64,000 nt of DNA. Source: Dactylonectria macrodidyma. Taxonomy: Eukaryota; Ascomycota; Sordariomycetes; Hypocreales; Nectriaceae. Below are positions 1 through 12,480 of the stretch, in pieces. The notes beneath the pieces are model-generated. The model was not told the DNA's origin. It was given only the letters and a program-made list of their open reading frames with translations, and did no database searches. The DNA lies in assembly GCA_020744425.1 (NCBI GenBank), contig JAGMUV010000013.1, positions 806,001 through 870,000 of the forward strand, written 5' to 3'. Within the stretch, counting starts at the first letter, position 1; the number at the start of each line of letters is the position of its first letter. The position numbers and the translations under genes were made by a program.

Positions 1-2974
1 TGGGTTTTCGCGACGATGTTGTTCAAAATAAGCAGATTGGAAAAAGGTTGCTCGTCGAGGGCGTGTCTTGTTATGATGTTTGAGGGAGAAATGGAGTGGT
101 TTAAAGAGAGCGAGAGGCAGCTTGTACCAGAGCAGGTTTGTGTGGTGGTGTGTGGGAGAGGTGTGGGAGGATGGGTGGGTGAGGAGGGCGAAGTGCTAAG
201 GTATTAAGGGAGCGGGAGGGAGGAAACGGGGCACTGACAATGAGTGATGGCCCCCCGCCTACGCCTGGGGGGGTCCAGCAAGGCGCGTTTTTTGGTGGCA
301 TTTCGGGCGTCCGGGTTTAAGTTGGAGGGGGGCGTGTTCCAGTGGGCGCGGCGAGACGTGTTGAGTGGACGGGGCATGTTGTGGGCCAATTTCTGATCTG
401 GTGAGCCTGGTGGAGCAGGATGCACTTAAACGAGACAACGGGGCAGAGCAGCAGCTAAACCCGACACACAAAGTCGCCTTATTATGCAACATGATATGCA
501 GGCCGAGCAAAGTTGCCAACGGGGACGGGAGGGATGCGCAGTTGAGAGCGTAGGTTTTTGATGCATCCGCCGTTGCAGAGTATGCGGCCCACGTAGAGAG
601 CAAATGAGTAATGCAATGGGATTCTGCCTTGAAGGGAGAGACAGATTCAGTCCTCGTCCAGCTGCCATCCCCGCTATCCGCCGGCGTTTCAACCGCCTTC
701 ACTCCGTTATCCAGATATCCCCATATTCCCCATCCGATATGCATCAGCATAGCACAATCTGTACACATCGTCATTCCCAAGCTCCCCCCTCGGGTCTAGC
801 ATCTGCAGCTCTCCCGCCCAATCGTATCTCCCAAACGCGTCCGGCCGTATCACTGCATCTGCTAGCTCTTCCCTCCCACTATCGATGCAGCTCCAACTGG
901 TTGGACCTACGTAGGATCGACTCGCAGCAGTGGCACCACGACCGCAGCCCTCGACGAACGAGCCAATCCCCTCGCCATCTTCATGCCGGGCGCCAATGCA
1001 AGGGAGCGGGGAGAGCAAAAGCAGGCGAGAGCTCATTTTTAAAATCGATGAGGTTGGACGAGTAGAACTGCGACGCTTTTGCTGCGATGCAGCATCATCG
1101 TTCCAGGGCCGAGTGGTTTCGGCTTTCTTAGCCAAAAGCCTCACTCAGACCGAGTCTCAGCCTAACGCGTTGAGCATGCGCCCATTGCAGCCACCATTTC
1201 CTCGTCATGGTGGAACCATGGCATACCGCTTGGACGTGCCCTTTCAGTGGACACCCAGGCTCGCGACAGTGGACCAGGGGCCGCCCTACAGCGCTCGACT
1301 CTGAGATCACCCACTATACGCCCTCTAAAGCCCTCTGAAACAGTGCAACAGTCTGCTGACCGCTACGCATCCCGTTCCAATTGTCCCTTCCAGTCCAACC
1401 TCAATCAGATGCATTCGTCCAGACAAAAGGGAGATCTAATCTGGCCATTACATCCATTCAATACCAGGTCCCCCTCGTCTGTTGGAAACCCGATTATAGA
1501 ATCCTTCATTCCACAGTCCTCCTCGCATAGTGTGTAGTAATATGGCTTTAATTGCAATCATCATCACCCCCTTTACGCGTCCAAACCGCCCCGACCCCGG
1601 TCCCGCGATGGCCGTCCGCAGGCATCCCCCGGCCCTCCGTTCGGGTCGCGTTCGATGCGGCCATGGTCTCCCGCTTCACTTCCTGCGCCCATTTCCCACC
1701 CGAAAACCACCAACCAAACCAATGCGTCCATATCTCGGCTCGTACAACCCTCCCAATTGGCTCTCTGTCCAAGTTTCACGGGGCCGCCGTTGGTCTCGAG
1801 GATGGGCTAGTTTCAGTCACTCAGCCGTCATCTGTCCCTCTCCCGGCCGTAACAGACGGCCAAGCGTATCATATCCGTCTCCATTCTGCTCCATTTGGGC
1901 GACACCTCCGCTCCAGCCGCTTTAGAGGCTGGCTGACCGAAAGTCGCATTTATAATAAGAGGGCCAGACCACCCGCGTCCTAACCTTCCACTGGGCTCAT
2001 CGCGTAGACGTGGTCGTGGTCGTGTCCGTGTTCATGTCGTGACTACCCGCCCACCCTTTCACCTACTAATTAAGCATGTACTTACGGTACCTACCATTCT
2101 CCATTCTCCCACCAGCGCGAGCTATGCAGGGGCTCGATAGTCCATGGTCCTCGACTACTCAGCCTCTCAATGCCACCGACTTGCTGATCGCTTCGATGTC
2201 ACCCACCTTCTCTTGACCAACCGAGACTTGGGATCATAAGCCCAACGAAATGACAGGCGTCTCGCTCCTCCTGCATTGCCTGAGACGGTGCTCTCTATCA
2301 TTCAGCGTTGGCCGTCTCCAATGCCGACAGATTGACCATCTGGCTGCAGACCAGACCGTGGACTCACATCCATTCAATTGCTATCCCTCTTGGTTGACCA
2401 AGACATGACAAGCGTCACTCTGGCCATTCAGACCATCCGGCGTCTCCTGGATCCGTCGCTCCGAGCCTGATTGCGTTTTCTTCCCACGCGGATCACAGCC
2501 AAAACCTATCAACCCTTCGTTTGAGGAGTGGCTATCGCCGATTTGCTCTTTTGAGGCACACCCGCTTCCCTACTGCTGTTCAGGCCCAATTCCCCCAAGC
2601 ATGGGGACGTGCTATCCCACCTTGGTCTTGATCAAGCGATTGACCATAACGGCGATTCGTACTCAGGCGCCAACTCACTCTGCGGTCTAAATGCAGGATC
2701 TGTTCATTCATGCAACAAGCTCCAGTCGAAGCCCCGAATGTTTGGCAGTGGCGCCGAGGCATGGTACTCAAGGACAATGTTACCTCCATCAGACACGTTG
2801 AAACTGTCGGGCATGGCCGCGCAAAACCAATCAACTCTATTAGCCTACTGCAATCGTCTGTCGTAGCGTTAATCAATACTGGATGTGTTTTCACAAGGTA
2901 ACCTCTTCCACCACAAGCTTCCCTCACTTTCAGGCCTTTTGCCGTTCTCAAGACAGTGCCCCAATCATTCTAAC
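1..2974. other. Gene-free left flank
   Basis: I see no convincing gene here. Open frames are short, lack recognisable motifs and overlap one another on both strands. The first 250 bases are G-rich with GTGTGG and GGGAGG runs. From 1500 to 2500 the sequence is C/T-rich on the + strand, as fungal promoters and leaders often are. Confidence 0.5.
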
Positions 2975-4318
2975 TCATTTGTCGTCTTGGAGCTTGTGGG
3001 ACACGGGAAGTTTGGATGGGCTCGATCTTGCCTCATCTTCATCTAGTGTATGCGCAATTGCTGGTCCTCGGCTGCTGGGGGGAGTCACAGCATCGTCGAG
3101 TAAATCGTGGGTTTTCACGGTTTGACGAGGCTTGTCGGCAGGCTTGTCAGTCGACTTGTCGGTAGACTTGTCAGTAGACTTGTCGGTCAACTGGCTCTGA
3201 TCGACAACATGATCAGAAGAGTCGCGCGAGGACAGTTTCACGTGCTTGATCTGGCCCGAGATGAGTGAACCCAGTTTGGCCAGACGTTCGCCTGGTGCAG
3301 CCTTTTTGGTAGCTCGAGCAGCCTGTTCACCAGTCTGAACGACCTCAGCAGCGGTTGCATCAGGCTTCGCTTCACCAGACGTGTCAGCCTTAGGCGGGTT
3401 CTTTAGTGTGGCCATGTCTTCCTCGTCTCCGAGACGATGAACTCTGCTCTTGCCATGGACTGGAACAACATCCGTGTCTTGGCTGAGGTCATGGGCAGTT
3501 GTATGGACAGCCAGCACAGGGACAACAGGATTCGAGAGTTCCTAGCCTTTGTGACCTGTTTGTGACATGCTTCCCGATGCCGTCGACGGCTCGCGGCTGA
3601 CTTCGGCAATGGGTGGCAGCTTTTGCTTTCCAACCTGCGGGACCTCGGGTACAGATGCCTCAACTAAGCTGTGAGAGACGGGTGGCAGCTGCAGCTGGGG
3701 AACGTGATCCCTGATAAGGGGAGCTCGCAACTGCTCAAGAGGGTGTTCCATGGAGTCCGGGGGCTGACGCTGCTCAGTATGGTGTTCCATGGGATCCGGA
3801 GACTGATACTGCTCGGCAGAGGTGCTGCCGCCATTGTTGACATTCTCAATGTGGCCCTGCTGTCTTTCTCGAAGCATGATTTCCTTTTCGTTTCGCACGA
3901 GTGCAACACAAGGACAGAAGCAACTAGCGGTCCAGTCCGAGACATCGGTGCCATTGACGCTATAGAAGGCGCGAACAGTGGACTGGAGCTTGGCTATGAG
4001 ACAGCCATAGACTGGGAAACATGATGGTCAGTGGCAGGTAAATGGGAATGAAGGCCAAGGACATGGTGGTTGCTCACATGGAAAGCAAAAGGTAAACTGG
4101 ACACAGTCTGGCACGCAAAATCCACGATCGTCGGCCGTAGCAACATCACGATCGCCGAGGGCAGCCCTGACGCGGTTCGAGGTGCGGCCGTAGACGATGC
4201 AGGGGCAGAAGAGGGACTCGGCAAGGGAAGCGTCCCAGACATCACTGAAATCCTGGGTGGCCTTCCACTGGAGTTGTTGTTTCTCGGCGGACACCGCTTC
4301 CGCCCTGTCGGTAGCCAT
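2975..4318 (-). CDS. PLAC8 family cysteine-rich protein, interrupted by in-frame TAG
   Basis: PLAC8 proteins are small cysteine-rich, usually membrane-associated proteins; fungal members are poorly understood. Exon 1 (4078-4318) encodes the signature SLFCPCIVYGRTSNRV. A 66-nt GTGAGC...CAG intron (4012-4077) leads into exon 2 with the second cysteine motif SCFCPCVALVRNEKEI, spaced as in the family. The frame then reaches TAG at 3542-3544, giving 236 residues. The same frame reopens at once and runs 188 more residues to 2975. That tail has five H-x-L repeats followed by acidic residues (HDLSQD, HRLGDEE, HDLLDD, HTLDED, HKLQDD) and a TDKSTDK tract. I recall similar H-x-L repeats at the end of fungal PLAC8 proteins, so I treat this as one gene. 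The start is uncertain: the frame stays open about 24 codons above the first ATG, so an upstream exon is possible. Alternatives are a spliced 111-nt segment or a pseudogene. Confidence 0.7.
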
Positions 4319-7177
4319 CTCGGTCCAGAGAGGGGTGTCTTGGGCTTGGTACCAGGCAGGAGACTTGTTGCGGACACGACACAGCTTGGGTCACGGGTCC
4401 GATGAAGCTGGAGAGCCATACTCGACCGGGGCTGGACAGGACCCGGGCGATGGTGCGGACACACGTTTGGGTGTGAGATGGTGTCAAGGAGGCACGATAT
4501 TTGAATGGAGGGGAAAGAGATGAAAGAGATGCACCAGAGAAATAATTGAGGGAGCACAACGGCTGACTTCCAAAGGGCTATCGGGGTAAAATGAAGTCAG
4601 GTTGGGGAGCCCCTGAGTGAAGAATAGACGATGTTGATGAAAGGTGGAAGAGAGTTGGATGGGGGTGTTGTTTGGAGACAGAGATGGGCATGGAGTTGAC
4701 GCGTTCTTGGAAGGAAGCAACTGCCGTGCCGCTACGAAGACATATTCTCAGAAGGTGGGACACAGAGTCAGGATGATGAACCAGCGGTTGACGCGTAGTC
4801 TGTGAATCACAGGCAGGTCCAACTCGGCACCGCGGTGGTTATGGTTGCGGATACGGGTGGCAAGTGGAAGGCATCGTGAAGTTGCAGGCTTGTTCCGACA
4901 GGCTGGGAAGTTGGAGACGATCTGTACCCTGAGACGAACCTTCCGTCTCCGACTTTGTCTTTCCTAGAGCACACCAGCCATGGCAACCGGGAGGTTGCGC
5001 CTGGGTAAGCAGAAGTTAGGTACACAACTCACATGGGATTGAAGCTGGTGATTCACAGTCTCGTCCTGTCTTGGGAGTAGATCCGGGGTTTGTGCTTCTC
5101 ACATCTCGCATCCCACGAGAACCCCAGTTGCGCGGACCAACTTCGGATAGATTGCACGACATGCACGACATGGAGACCCCCCCCCCCCCCCCCCCCCGAA
5201 GTGGTGAGTGAAATACTGCCCTCAAAAACAGGGTCGCCGACATGCCGCTTTCGTCGCACATGCATCCCATTCCCTGGCCCTTCCGGCTGGGGGATCTCGG
5301 TTAGGCTAATCTGATGCACTTGCCCACCTATTCTTGTACCATTTCCTTATCCCACCTACCTAGATAGGCAAGTGGCGTCCGGCCATCGACGTCAGATAAC
5401 ACAGGGCAGGCTGTAGTTGCATTGAGACTGCAGGCCAAAAGGAAGGGATGGTAGATGTCAAGGACGTTTGCTTCTCCCTTGGCCGATGGGTGTGGTTGTG
5501 GCTGACGGCAGGGTGTCGGCTCGTCGGGGAGCAGACCCATCGGGCCTTGTGCGGCACATGTTTAGACAGAGTATGGGTTGAGCTGTAGTTAGGTAGACTA
5601 TGATGGCACAGGCTGGCTGGAGACACAGTCACAAGGCCTCCACGTAGCTATCACGGGTGTTAAGCATGTGCACAAGACGAGTCACGGCGGGGGCTCTGAG
5701 ACATGACGATATCTGTGGCTCCGCTCCTCGGCGATGTCTTGGAGTTTTGGGTATCCAACTTGTGTGTGTGTGTAGCTAGCTGTGGCTAGGTCTCGATACC
5801 CTGGATTCTAGCAGGACAGGGAAACGGGTTTGCAATGGCATCATCGTGGCTCTAACATGCATCAACGAAAGAGGGAGAGGGGAAAAGGCGAACCTAGGGA
5901 TAGCCCAACTTGCATGGAGGAGTCTAGAACTCAGGATTTCCTTTCCCCTCTTCCCCGCAGTTGCATGTTGGCAGCGAGAGGGAATCGAAGACCCATAAGA
6001 GGGACTTACTAACCAACTCACCTATCCACCATCCGTCATGTTGGCCAAGGCCAGACGACGCTGCGCCGCGCTACTGCGAACGAGCAAGCGGGCCGGCAAC
6101 TGGTTGGACGACAAGTGAAAAGGCAAGAAACAGCCTCGATAGAACAGATTCAGGACAGCCCGAGTCAAGGAACCGGACTGGCGCCCGTCCCATCGTCGGT
6201 AGCACGTCCTACTACGCAGACTTGGTCTCGACCGGGGGAGAGGGATGGGTGCCAGCAAAGTCCTGGCATGTCCCCCCAATGCAAGTGCTGCTGGGGACCC
6301 TGCATTAGTGAAGTCGCCCGCGGTCTAGATTCCTACTAAACACCAGTCCGCCGACCCAGGGCTTGTGCAGGCCTGGGAACTGCTGCGGATCATGCCGTCG
6401 TCGTTTGTGTGGTGTTTGTGTGGGTGGGTGGCCATCAAGAAAGTCGAGATTTTTTTCATCATTTGCCCTTTTTGCTTTTCCGTCACATTTCACTCTCGCT
6501 GGCCATGCACAGGACCGTAAATGGATCGACGGCCGTTGTAATGAATAACGCTGGTGCTTGGACAGTGGTCCCTATGGAAATTGGCCCAATCTCTACTGAA
6601 GTAGTCCCGTCTCGCCGAAATGGGCGGGCCCTCGCTCTCTGCCGAGTACGTAGTATGCGTATCCGTACTTTCTTTTCGCATCCCATCGTCGGTCCCTCGA
6701 ATACGCGGGCACGTATTGGGGCTTGTTTGCGCGGACAGGTTTCCTCGCTGACGGCATATCAATACGTACTGTGCAAAGGGAAGAATCACCCGAGGATCAG
6801 GACTGGATCAGGGGGGCGAACATGATGGCATTTGAAGTCATCCCTCTTGGCAACGCGCCCTTTCTCCGCGGGCCATTCCCGAGGATGCTGCTCGAGACAT
6901 GGCGGTAGAAACACCACTGGCTGGGTTGGCTGGCTCGCGGGAGGGAGGAAAACCAAGACATTTCATCTGGCATTGCCTCGCGGACTGCATGTCTTGCATT
7001 CTATGCAGGGCAGTTCGACCAATGCGCGACCGCGCGGCTCATAACAGCACTGGAGTCAAAGAGTCGCCGCCCTTGCATCCGTGTCTTACATGTCGAGAAT
7101 AAGAAAACCCGTGTACGTCCCTTCAAACAAGGGGAACAATTGCAATACTTGCTTCCGTAATAATAATAACCGCTGTC
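4319..7177. other. Intergenic region
   Basis: No gene is supported in these 2.9 kb. It contains the probable promoter and leader of the PLAC8 gene, a 21-base poly-C run, a short GT repeat near 5762 and a degenerate tRNA-like stretch near 5950-6045 on the minus strand. Open frames are short and have no motifs. Confidence 0.5.
5177..5197. repeat. Poly-C tract of 21 bases
   Basis: A continuous run of 21 cytosines interrupts otherwise mixed sequence. It lies in a gene-free region. Such runs are unstable and error-prone in sequencing, so the exact length should be treated cautiously. Confidence 0.9.
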
Positions 7178-7732
7178 ATGTTGTCGGCACGCCTCGTCAA
7201 GTTCCTCCTCGCTCTCGCGCTCGTAGCCGCCATCTCGCTGCGCACCGTCGACGCGGCGCTCGTCCGCTACACGCCCAAGGCACCGAAGCCGAGACAGATA
7301 TTCAGGTGAGCAAAGGGAAAGCCCACCCCGGAGCCGCGGATGGAAAGCTGATCCGGCGGGCGGGTAACAGTCCCGGGGCGCTGAAGAACTTCTTGGAACA
7401 ATCTTCCGTCGGAGTCGTTGTGTTTGACTCACACACGGCTAAGTACGACGACGTTCCCCCGTGAGTGCAATTCCCGACCTACAATTTCGGAAGAGGGCTC
7501 TGACCATATTACCTGCAGCCTCCCGTTTGTAATACTGTCTGGAACCGCGTCTCTCGCCGTGGTGAATCCCGAGTGGAACCCAGAGATTCTGAAGCAGTTT
7601 GAAGTCAACAGCGTGCCCTCGTTTTGGATATACCAAAACGGCAAGCACGTTGCTTCGCTTCCTGGGAACAATCTCATCAGACTGTTTAATACGTTGGACA
7701 CATTTACAGAATACGGGCGTATAATGATTTGA
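7178..7732 (+). CDS. Small secreted thioredoxin-fold protein lacking CxxC
   Basis: Three exons (7178-7305, 7371-7460, 7519-7732) join in phase to give 143 residues. Residues 1 to about 25 form a hydrophobic signal peptide (FLLALALVAAISL, ending near VDA). The rest looks like a thioredoxin-like domain: GVVVFDSHTA as the central strand, NPEWNPEILKQFEVNSVPSF as helix, loop and cis-proline (P106), then WIYQNGKHVASLPG as the final hairpin. The redox CxxC is absent; DSHT occupies that place, so disulfide exchange is not expected. The segment between the two strands is shorter than in true thioredoxins. Introns have good GTGAGC and GTGAGT donors and CAG acceptors. The fold is inferred from motif order. 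A binding or structural role is possible, but no function can be assigned. Confidence 0.65.
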
Positions 7733-10204
7733 TACTGGGGTTGGAGACTTTCACTGGCCGGATGACATAAGGGAAGCCGTAGCAATGGTTAGCCAAGCAT
7801 AGTGCCTTTCTGTATGGAGTCCACGGACATAGAATCGGGCAATGCCCTTTCTTCTCAACATTTTGGCCCAATCGCGTACTCCGATAACCGCAACCAACGT
7901 GCTATCTTGCCATCCTCTGACCTCTGACGTACCGCGGCCAAAGGTGTCGAACCTCGGGTGAAGCAGTAGGTTTTGTTAGTCCCAACCCTGGCCAGTTATC
8001 AAAGCGAAACGCCGTCCTTATGCTATTTCTACCTCACCCGAAGCCGGAAGCCGGGCCTTTCATGTCTATCTCCTCTTGGGTTTCACTGTGCGGGCGGAGC
8101 AGTTCGTTGGCTGCGCTCCCAGCTCGAAACGCTGGGCGGGAGGAGATCAGTGGGATACGAGTGTGTCGCGCGGAGCGGTCCCGGCAGGGGCACGCACGAA
8201 CCGCGGAGGCTGAGGAAATATTGGCCGATGGGCACAGGGTCATGGATGATGCACAAGAGTCAATGGAGCATGGACAAGCAATGAATCGAAGAAGGACGGG
8301 TCAGGGTCGGAATGAAGTGAAGCCTTCTATCAAAGCTTCACTGCCGGTAGCCATGCAGTTTGAGAATGTCCCGCCAATAAGGCCAGAGGTTCATCAAATC
8401 CCGCCTCAAATGTCAGAACAAGGAATATCATACATGACATACGTCAGGGCCCAGTTGCCAGGTATTGTTCTTCTTGGGAGAACGAAACTGACCCTGCCAA
8501 GATGCCAACCCAATCATGTCTCAGCTTGTCTTTCTGACGGCGCCGCTTTGGCTGACCGACGAGGGGGTCCAGTTGTGCAAGTGCACATTTGCTTGGAATC
8601 TCCTCCCCAATATTAGCCGAAGTATCGAACCCTCGCTCAATACTGGATCCATCTCGCATCACAAGATCAGGGAACCACATGGATCCCACGACAGTCATTA
8701 TGCGTGTACTCCGTAAAAAAGGTGCCATTTCATCCCGCCCTTTGGCGACTGATCAACTGTGATGTCGCAAGTGGGCACGCAGGTCGTGCCATTGGGGCCG
8801 AAAAGGCGATTTCTCTAGGTCGCTCGAAACGAAAATCTGGGAGAGAGTCCAGGCCTTGCAAAACGGGCCATGCCCCGGGATCATAGGGTTCCATTGACAA
8901 CATGTCACTCACGAGCCGTGCCTGACACGCCTCCAGTTAGCGACCACACACAGCCGAGGGCGTGGGATCCAGTCAGCGAGTTTTCGTATGTGACCATCGT
9001 ATGCGTGGTTTTTACCTTGCATCTTGCAGCTGTGTGCGTCTTTTTGCTAGTATCGCCGTCATTATGAGCTAGAATCCCGATAACAGGTTACAAGTCTCAC
9101 AAAGGTTATGCAGGCAGAGTCAGTAGCGGGTTGTCAATGACAGAAGAGTCAAGGAAACTTGTTTCTTCCTTCTTTTTCGTGTTGGGCCGGGTGGGTGTCA
9201 TGGATGTCACGTTGAGGCGTCATGATCCAGCCCGCGTCCAGGTCGCGGGCCGTGAGCCTGCAAGCCCAGTTGCGCGGGCAAAGTCAATGCCCGCATGAGC
9301 CTGTTAGTCCTGTGCTGATGATGGCGAGGAGCAAGGCGTCGAGCGAGTCAGGGAGCAGCGAAAGCCCGCTGATGGGAGCTTGTTGGGTCGTGGGTGGCGC
9401 TCCCCCCGCGTCAGTGCAGCGCATTCCCGCTATACCGGACTCTGCCCAGAGGGAACGACGACGATGAGAGCTAACATAATTGCTGTGCATAGTACATCTG
9501 TAGTCCTTCGTAGGACTGGGTACAGTGGCATGGCCATGCCGCGTGGATGCATCTCGCGGGCACGGCATCGCGCCTAGAATCGCCCAGACATGGGCATTAA
9601 ACCTAGAGCAGAGCAGGGCCCCTGACTTCCTGAGCAGATGCCCAGTCTCGAGGAGTCGAGGATGCCAATCAGGTGTTCAGGGGTATCTCCCGCAAGTGAG
9701 CCATATTCGCAGAGCCCAGAGAGGCACAATAAATAGTAGAGGGCTTGTGAGGGTTTGTGAGTGCAGACCTGCAGGTCGCTTGAGGCCGCTTTGGGACGCG
9801 GTCCAGGGCCACGCGGCCGATGTGCTATGTAGGAACGGAGCACGAAAGACAGTCGGCGGTGCCCTACCTATCCCAGGCGATCGTTATACTACGAATGGCG
9901 GGCGAAATGGAGTCGCGATACGACGCTGGGGCATTGCTCTCGCTTCTGGGATTTGTCCCTCTTTGTTCGCCCCCCAGAAGGCCCAGTACAGTACACTGCC
10001 TACTCCAACGCAGGTCTCTGTTTACGGGAGCAGCTCAGCGTTCAAGATGCACCGCGCCTGTCCACTGTCTCGCGATACAGGAGGCGGAGCGATAGATGTG
10101 GACTTTGTCTTCGATCCCCCGGCGATAGCTGGTGTAGCAGGTTGACGAGGGGTCGAGGAACCCGGCGGCGATGGCAGCGAATGCTCTTGAGGCACCGTGG
10201 ACCA

Positions 10205-10246
10205 GGCCATGTGCCAAGTGCCAAGGGCCAAGGGCCAAGGGCCAAG
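10205..10246 (+). repeat. Short tandem repeat, GGGCCAA unit
   Basis: The sequence repeats CCAAGGG/CCAAGTG units about five times. It is intergenic. Its CCAAG core resembles the minisatellite-like tracts near 20.8 kb and 35.2 kb. Confidence 0.8.
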
Positions 10247-12098
10247 ACGGCGTCGGGCCGGGGTGTGTGGGATGGATCATGGATGGATGGCAAATGGGCT
10301 GCAAGTCCATTCTTAGCAGAGTGGAGGGTGTAGCTGGTGGGGAGGCGATCCAGGGGGATGGGCCTTTCTTGGCCTTGGTCTGATTCTTTTGGTCTGATTC
10401 CTTTGGTCTAATTCTTGGCCTTCACACAAACCACGAGGTCCCATCCCCGTCGCCTGGGCAGTGGGCAGTGGGTGTTCTCGGTTCCAGAACAGTGGATATT
10501 CCTGGGTAATGTGTCGGGGCAATGGGGGTAAACTCGACGGCAATGCATCGACTCGTTCCTGGAAGCGCCTCTTCTCTCTTTGGGCTTCGTACCCGTTCGT
10601 CCTCATCGTGGCTCGTCTTCTCCTCCCAACTCTAATAGTCCTCGTTCCTGCTCGAAGAACCTCGGCGCCAGTCCCATAAGCGACAAGCCCGTTACCCATG
10701 ATTCCGTAGCGCACCCGCTTGAAGCCCAAGCGTCAAGAGGGGAAGGAAGCAAAGCGACTCAGCAATCTCAGCTCGCACCCCAACTCTTGCGCATAGCACA
10801 TCTACTATGTTCGCCAGCGCTGTGAGAGGCATAATCTCCACTGAAAGCCGCCCGTCGACGTACCACTGGGGGGAGAAACTGCCCGCTACGAGTGGTGTGG
10901 TTGAGGAGTCGAGACGGCCTTCGAGGCGCCACCCCGGGCGCGCTGGACGCTTCTGGGCTAGACTTCCTCCGTTCAGGGCCTTGCTCTCTTTCCTTCCCCC
11001 AAGGATGTTGGAGCTAAGGGGCGCCGGGGTACGGCTTTGTCCACTGCGGGTGTACCGAGTACGGCGAGGGACAGCACTGAAGTGACCAGGGGGACCAGGA
11101 CCCGCACCCGCATTTTCGCATCCACACTCGCATCCACTTGCACCGAGAGAGACGACCAAGAAAACGTACCTTTTTGCGCACCGAGCTGGGCTCTGGAGAC
11201 TGGAGAAACACACTGGGCTTGTCTAACCCCCCTGGACGAACCGCTGTGAGGTGTGGGCTTTTGCAGGCTTGCAGCGCGGGTAGCCTCTGTTGGTAGCCAC
11301 TGTGATCCCCCCCCAGTCTAGCAGCGAACCTGGGAAAAGGCGATGCCCTGAATGCTCAAAACCACGACCCTGCCCTGGGTGCCCCTTCAGGTACCTCCCT
11401 CGCAATCTGCAATCTCAAATCTCTCGCCCTCTCTCCCGTTCTCCTCTCCCTCCCTGACTCGATCCCATCGCATCCATATCACAACCTCTATCCTCCACCC
11501 TGCACCTCTAGGAGAGATCGCGCGCCCGCTCCTCCTCTTCTTTCCTCCTCCTCCTCCCTCTCCTCCACCCCACGTCCGGTCTCATTCCCTCCCTCGTCGT
11601 TCCTTTACTTTTGTGGCTTTCGCCTGTTCCTATTGATTCCTCACGCGGCTTGAAAGCGACCCGGCCGACCCAGTTGGGCCCTTGCTCTGAGACCACCAGA
11701 CCCGAAACCGAGACCCAAGGAACCACCAGACACAGAATAAACAGACACCAACCAACCGGCTTGTCTTCGTCACTCTCTCGTCACCTGCTACCGGCCACCT
11801 CGATTGCAATTGCACCTCTGGTCCTGTGCCGACTCGTTCCGTCCTTCAGCTTGCCTGTCACTGTCTGCGGTACTATCGCACTGCTCTATACTTGAGCGTC
11901 GAATTTCCTTCCGTTTTGGCGCATTTTGGCCTCGCCTCCTTGCCACCCGAACCCGCACCATCGCGACGAACCAATCCTGAGTGACCTCACCAAAACAACC
12001 TTCGCCCAGTGACCAATCGAAAAACTTTGGTGACCCAAGCTTCTACGCCTTTTTGGGTGTGCTGCATTGTTTTGTGTTCAGTATAAACCCGATCCAAG

Positions 12099-12289
12099 GT
12101 ACGTCCGTTGCATGTCATTGCTTGGCCTTCCATGCATTGTCTCTAGTTTGGTTGGCTTCGCAGCGCCTCGCCCCACAGGCCCATCCAGCTCCAATCCACA
12201 TCACATGCTGCCCCAGCCATCAACACTATTTGACTTCTCTCATCACCTCGCACATGGCCATTTGAGTCAATACTGATGCTTTCTTCTAG
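12099..12289 (+). other. Probable intron in the 5' leader of the 12481 gene
   Basis: A strong donor GTACGT (12099) is followed, after 191 nt, by TACTGATG as a branch-like motif and TTCTTCTAG as acceptor (ends 12289). The ATG of the next gene lies 192 nt downstream. Flanking sequence is C/T-rich untranslated leader. The call rests on splice-site quality only. Confidence 0.55.
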
Positions 12290-12480
12290 AATCGCACTTG
12301 AACTAGACTTGCTTCTTCCTCCAACATCGTGATCTACCCCCTGGATACGTCAGCCTCTGAGCCTCCCAAACTCGTTTAATCCACATCCCTGCGCCGAATC
12401 CGTCGAATCGATCGCGCCCCTTTCCTCCCCGACAGCTCCAACTCTCAACTTTCTCAACTCCATCAATTAAACCAACCACA

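Larger units (their letters stand above)
7733..12480. other. Long intergenic region with CT-rich leader at its right end
   Basis: No gene is supported in 4.7 kb. Short motifless frames overlap throughout. A GGGCCAA-type short tandem repeat lies at 10205-10246, and TTTGGTCTGATTC-like units recur at 10380-10415. From about 11350 the + strand becomes strongly C/T-rich, typical of the transcribed leader of a highly expressed fungal gene, and it contains a probable leader intron. Confidence 0.5.

Noticed and set aside
8020..8616. A 198-codon + strand frame.
   Set aside because: No motif or splice support; its first ATG has a poor context and its composition looks random.
9525..10145. A 206-codon + strand frame.
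   Set aside because: No family resemblance, biased toward Arg/Ser/Gly, overlapped by other frames of similar quality; probably chance.
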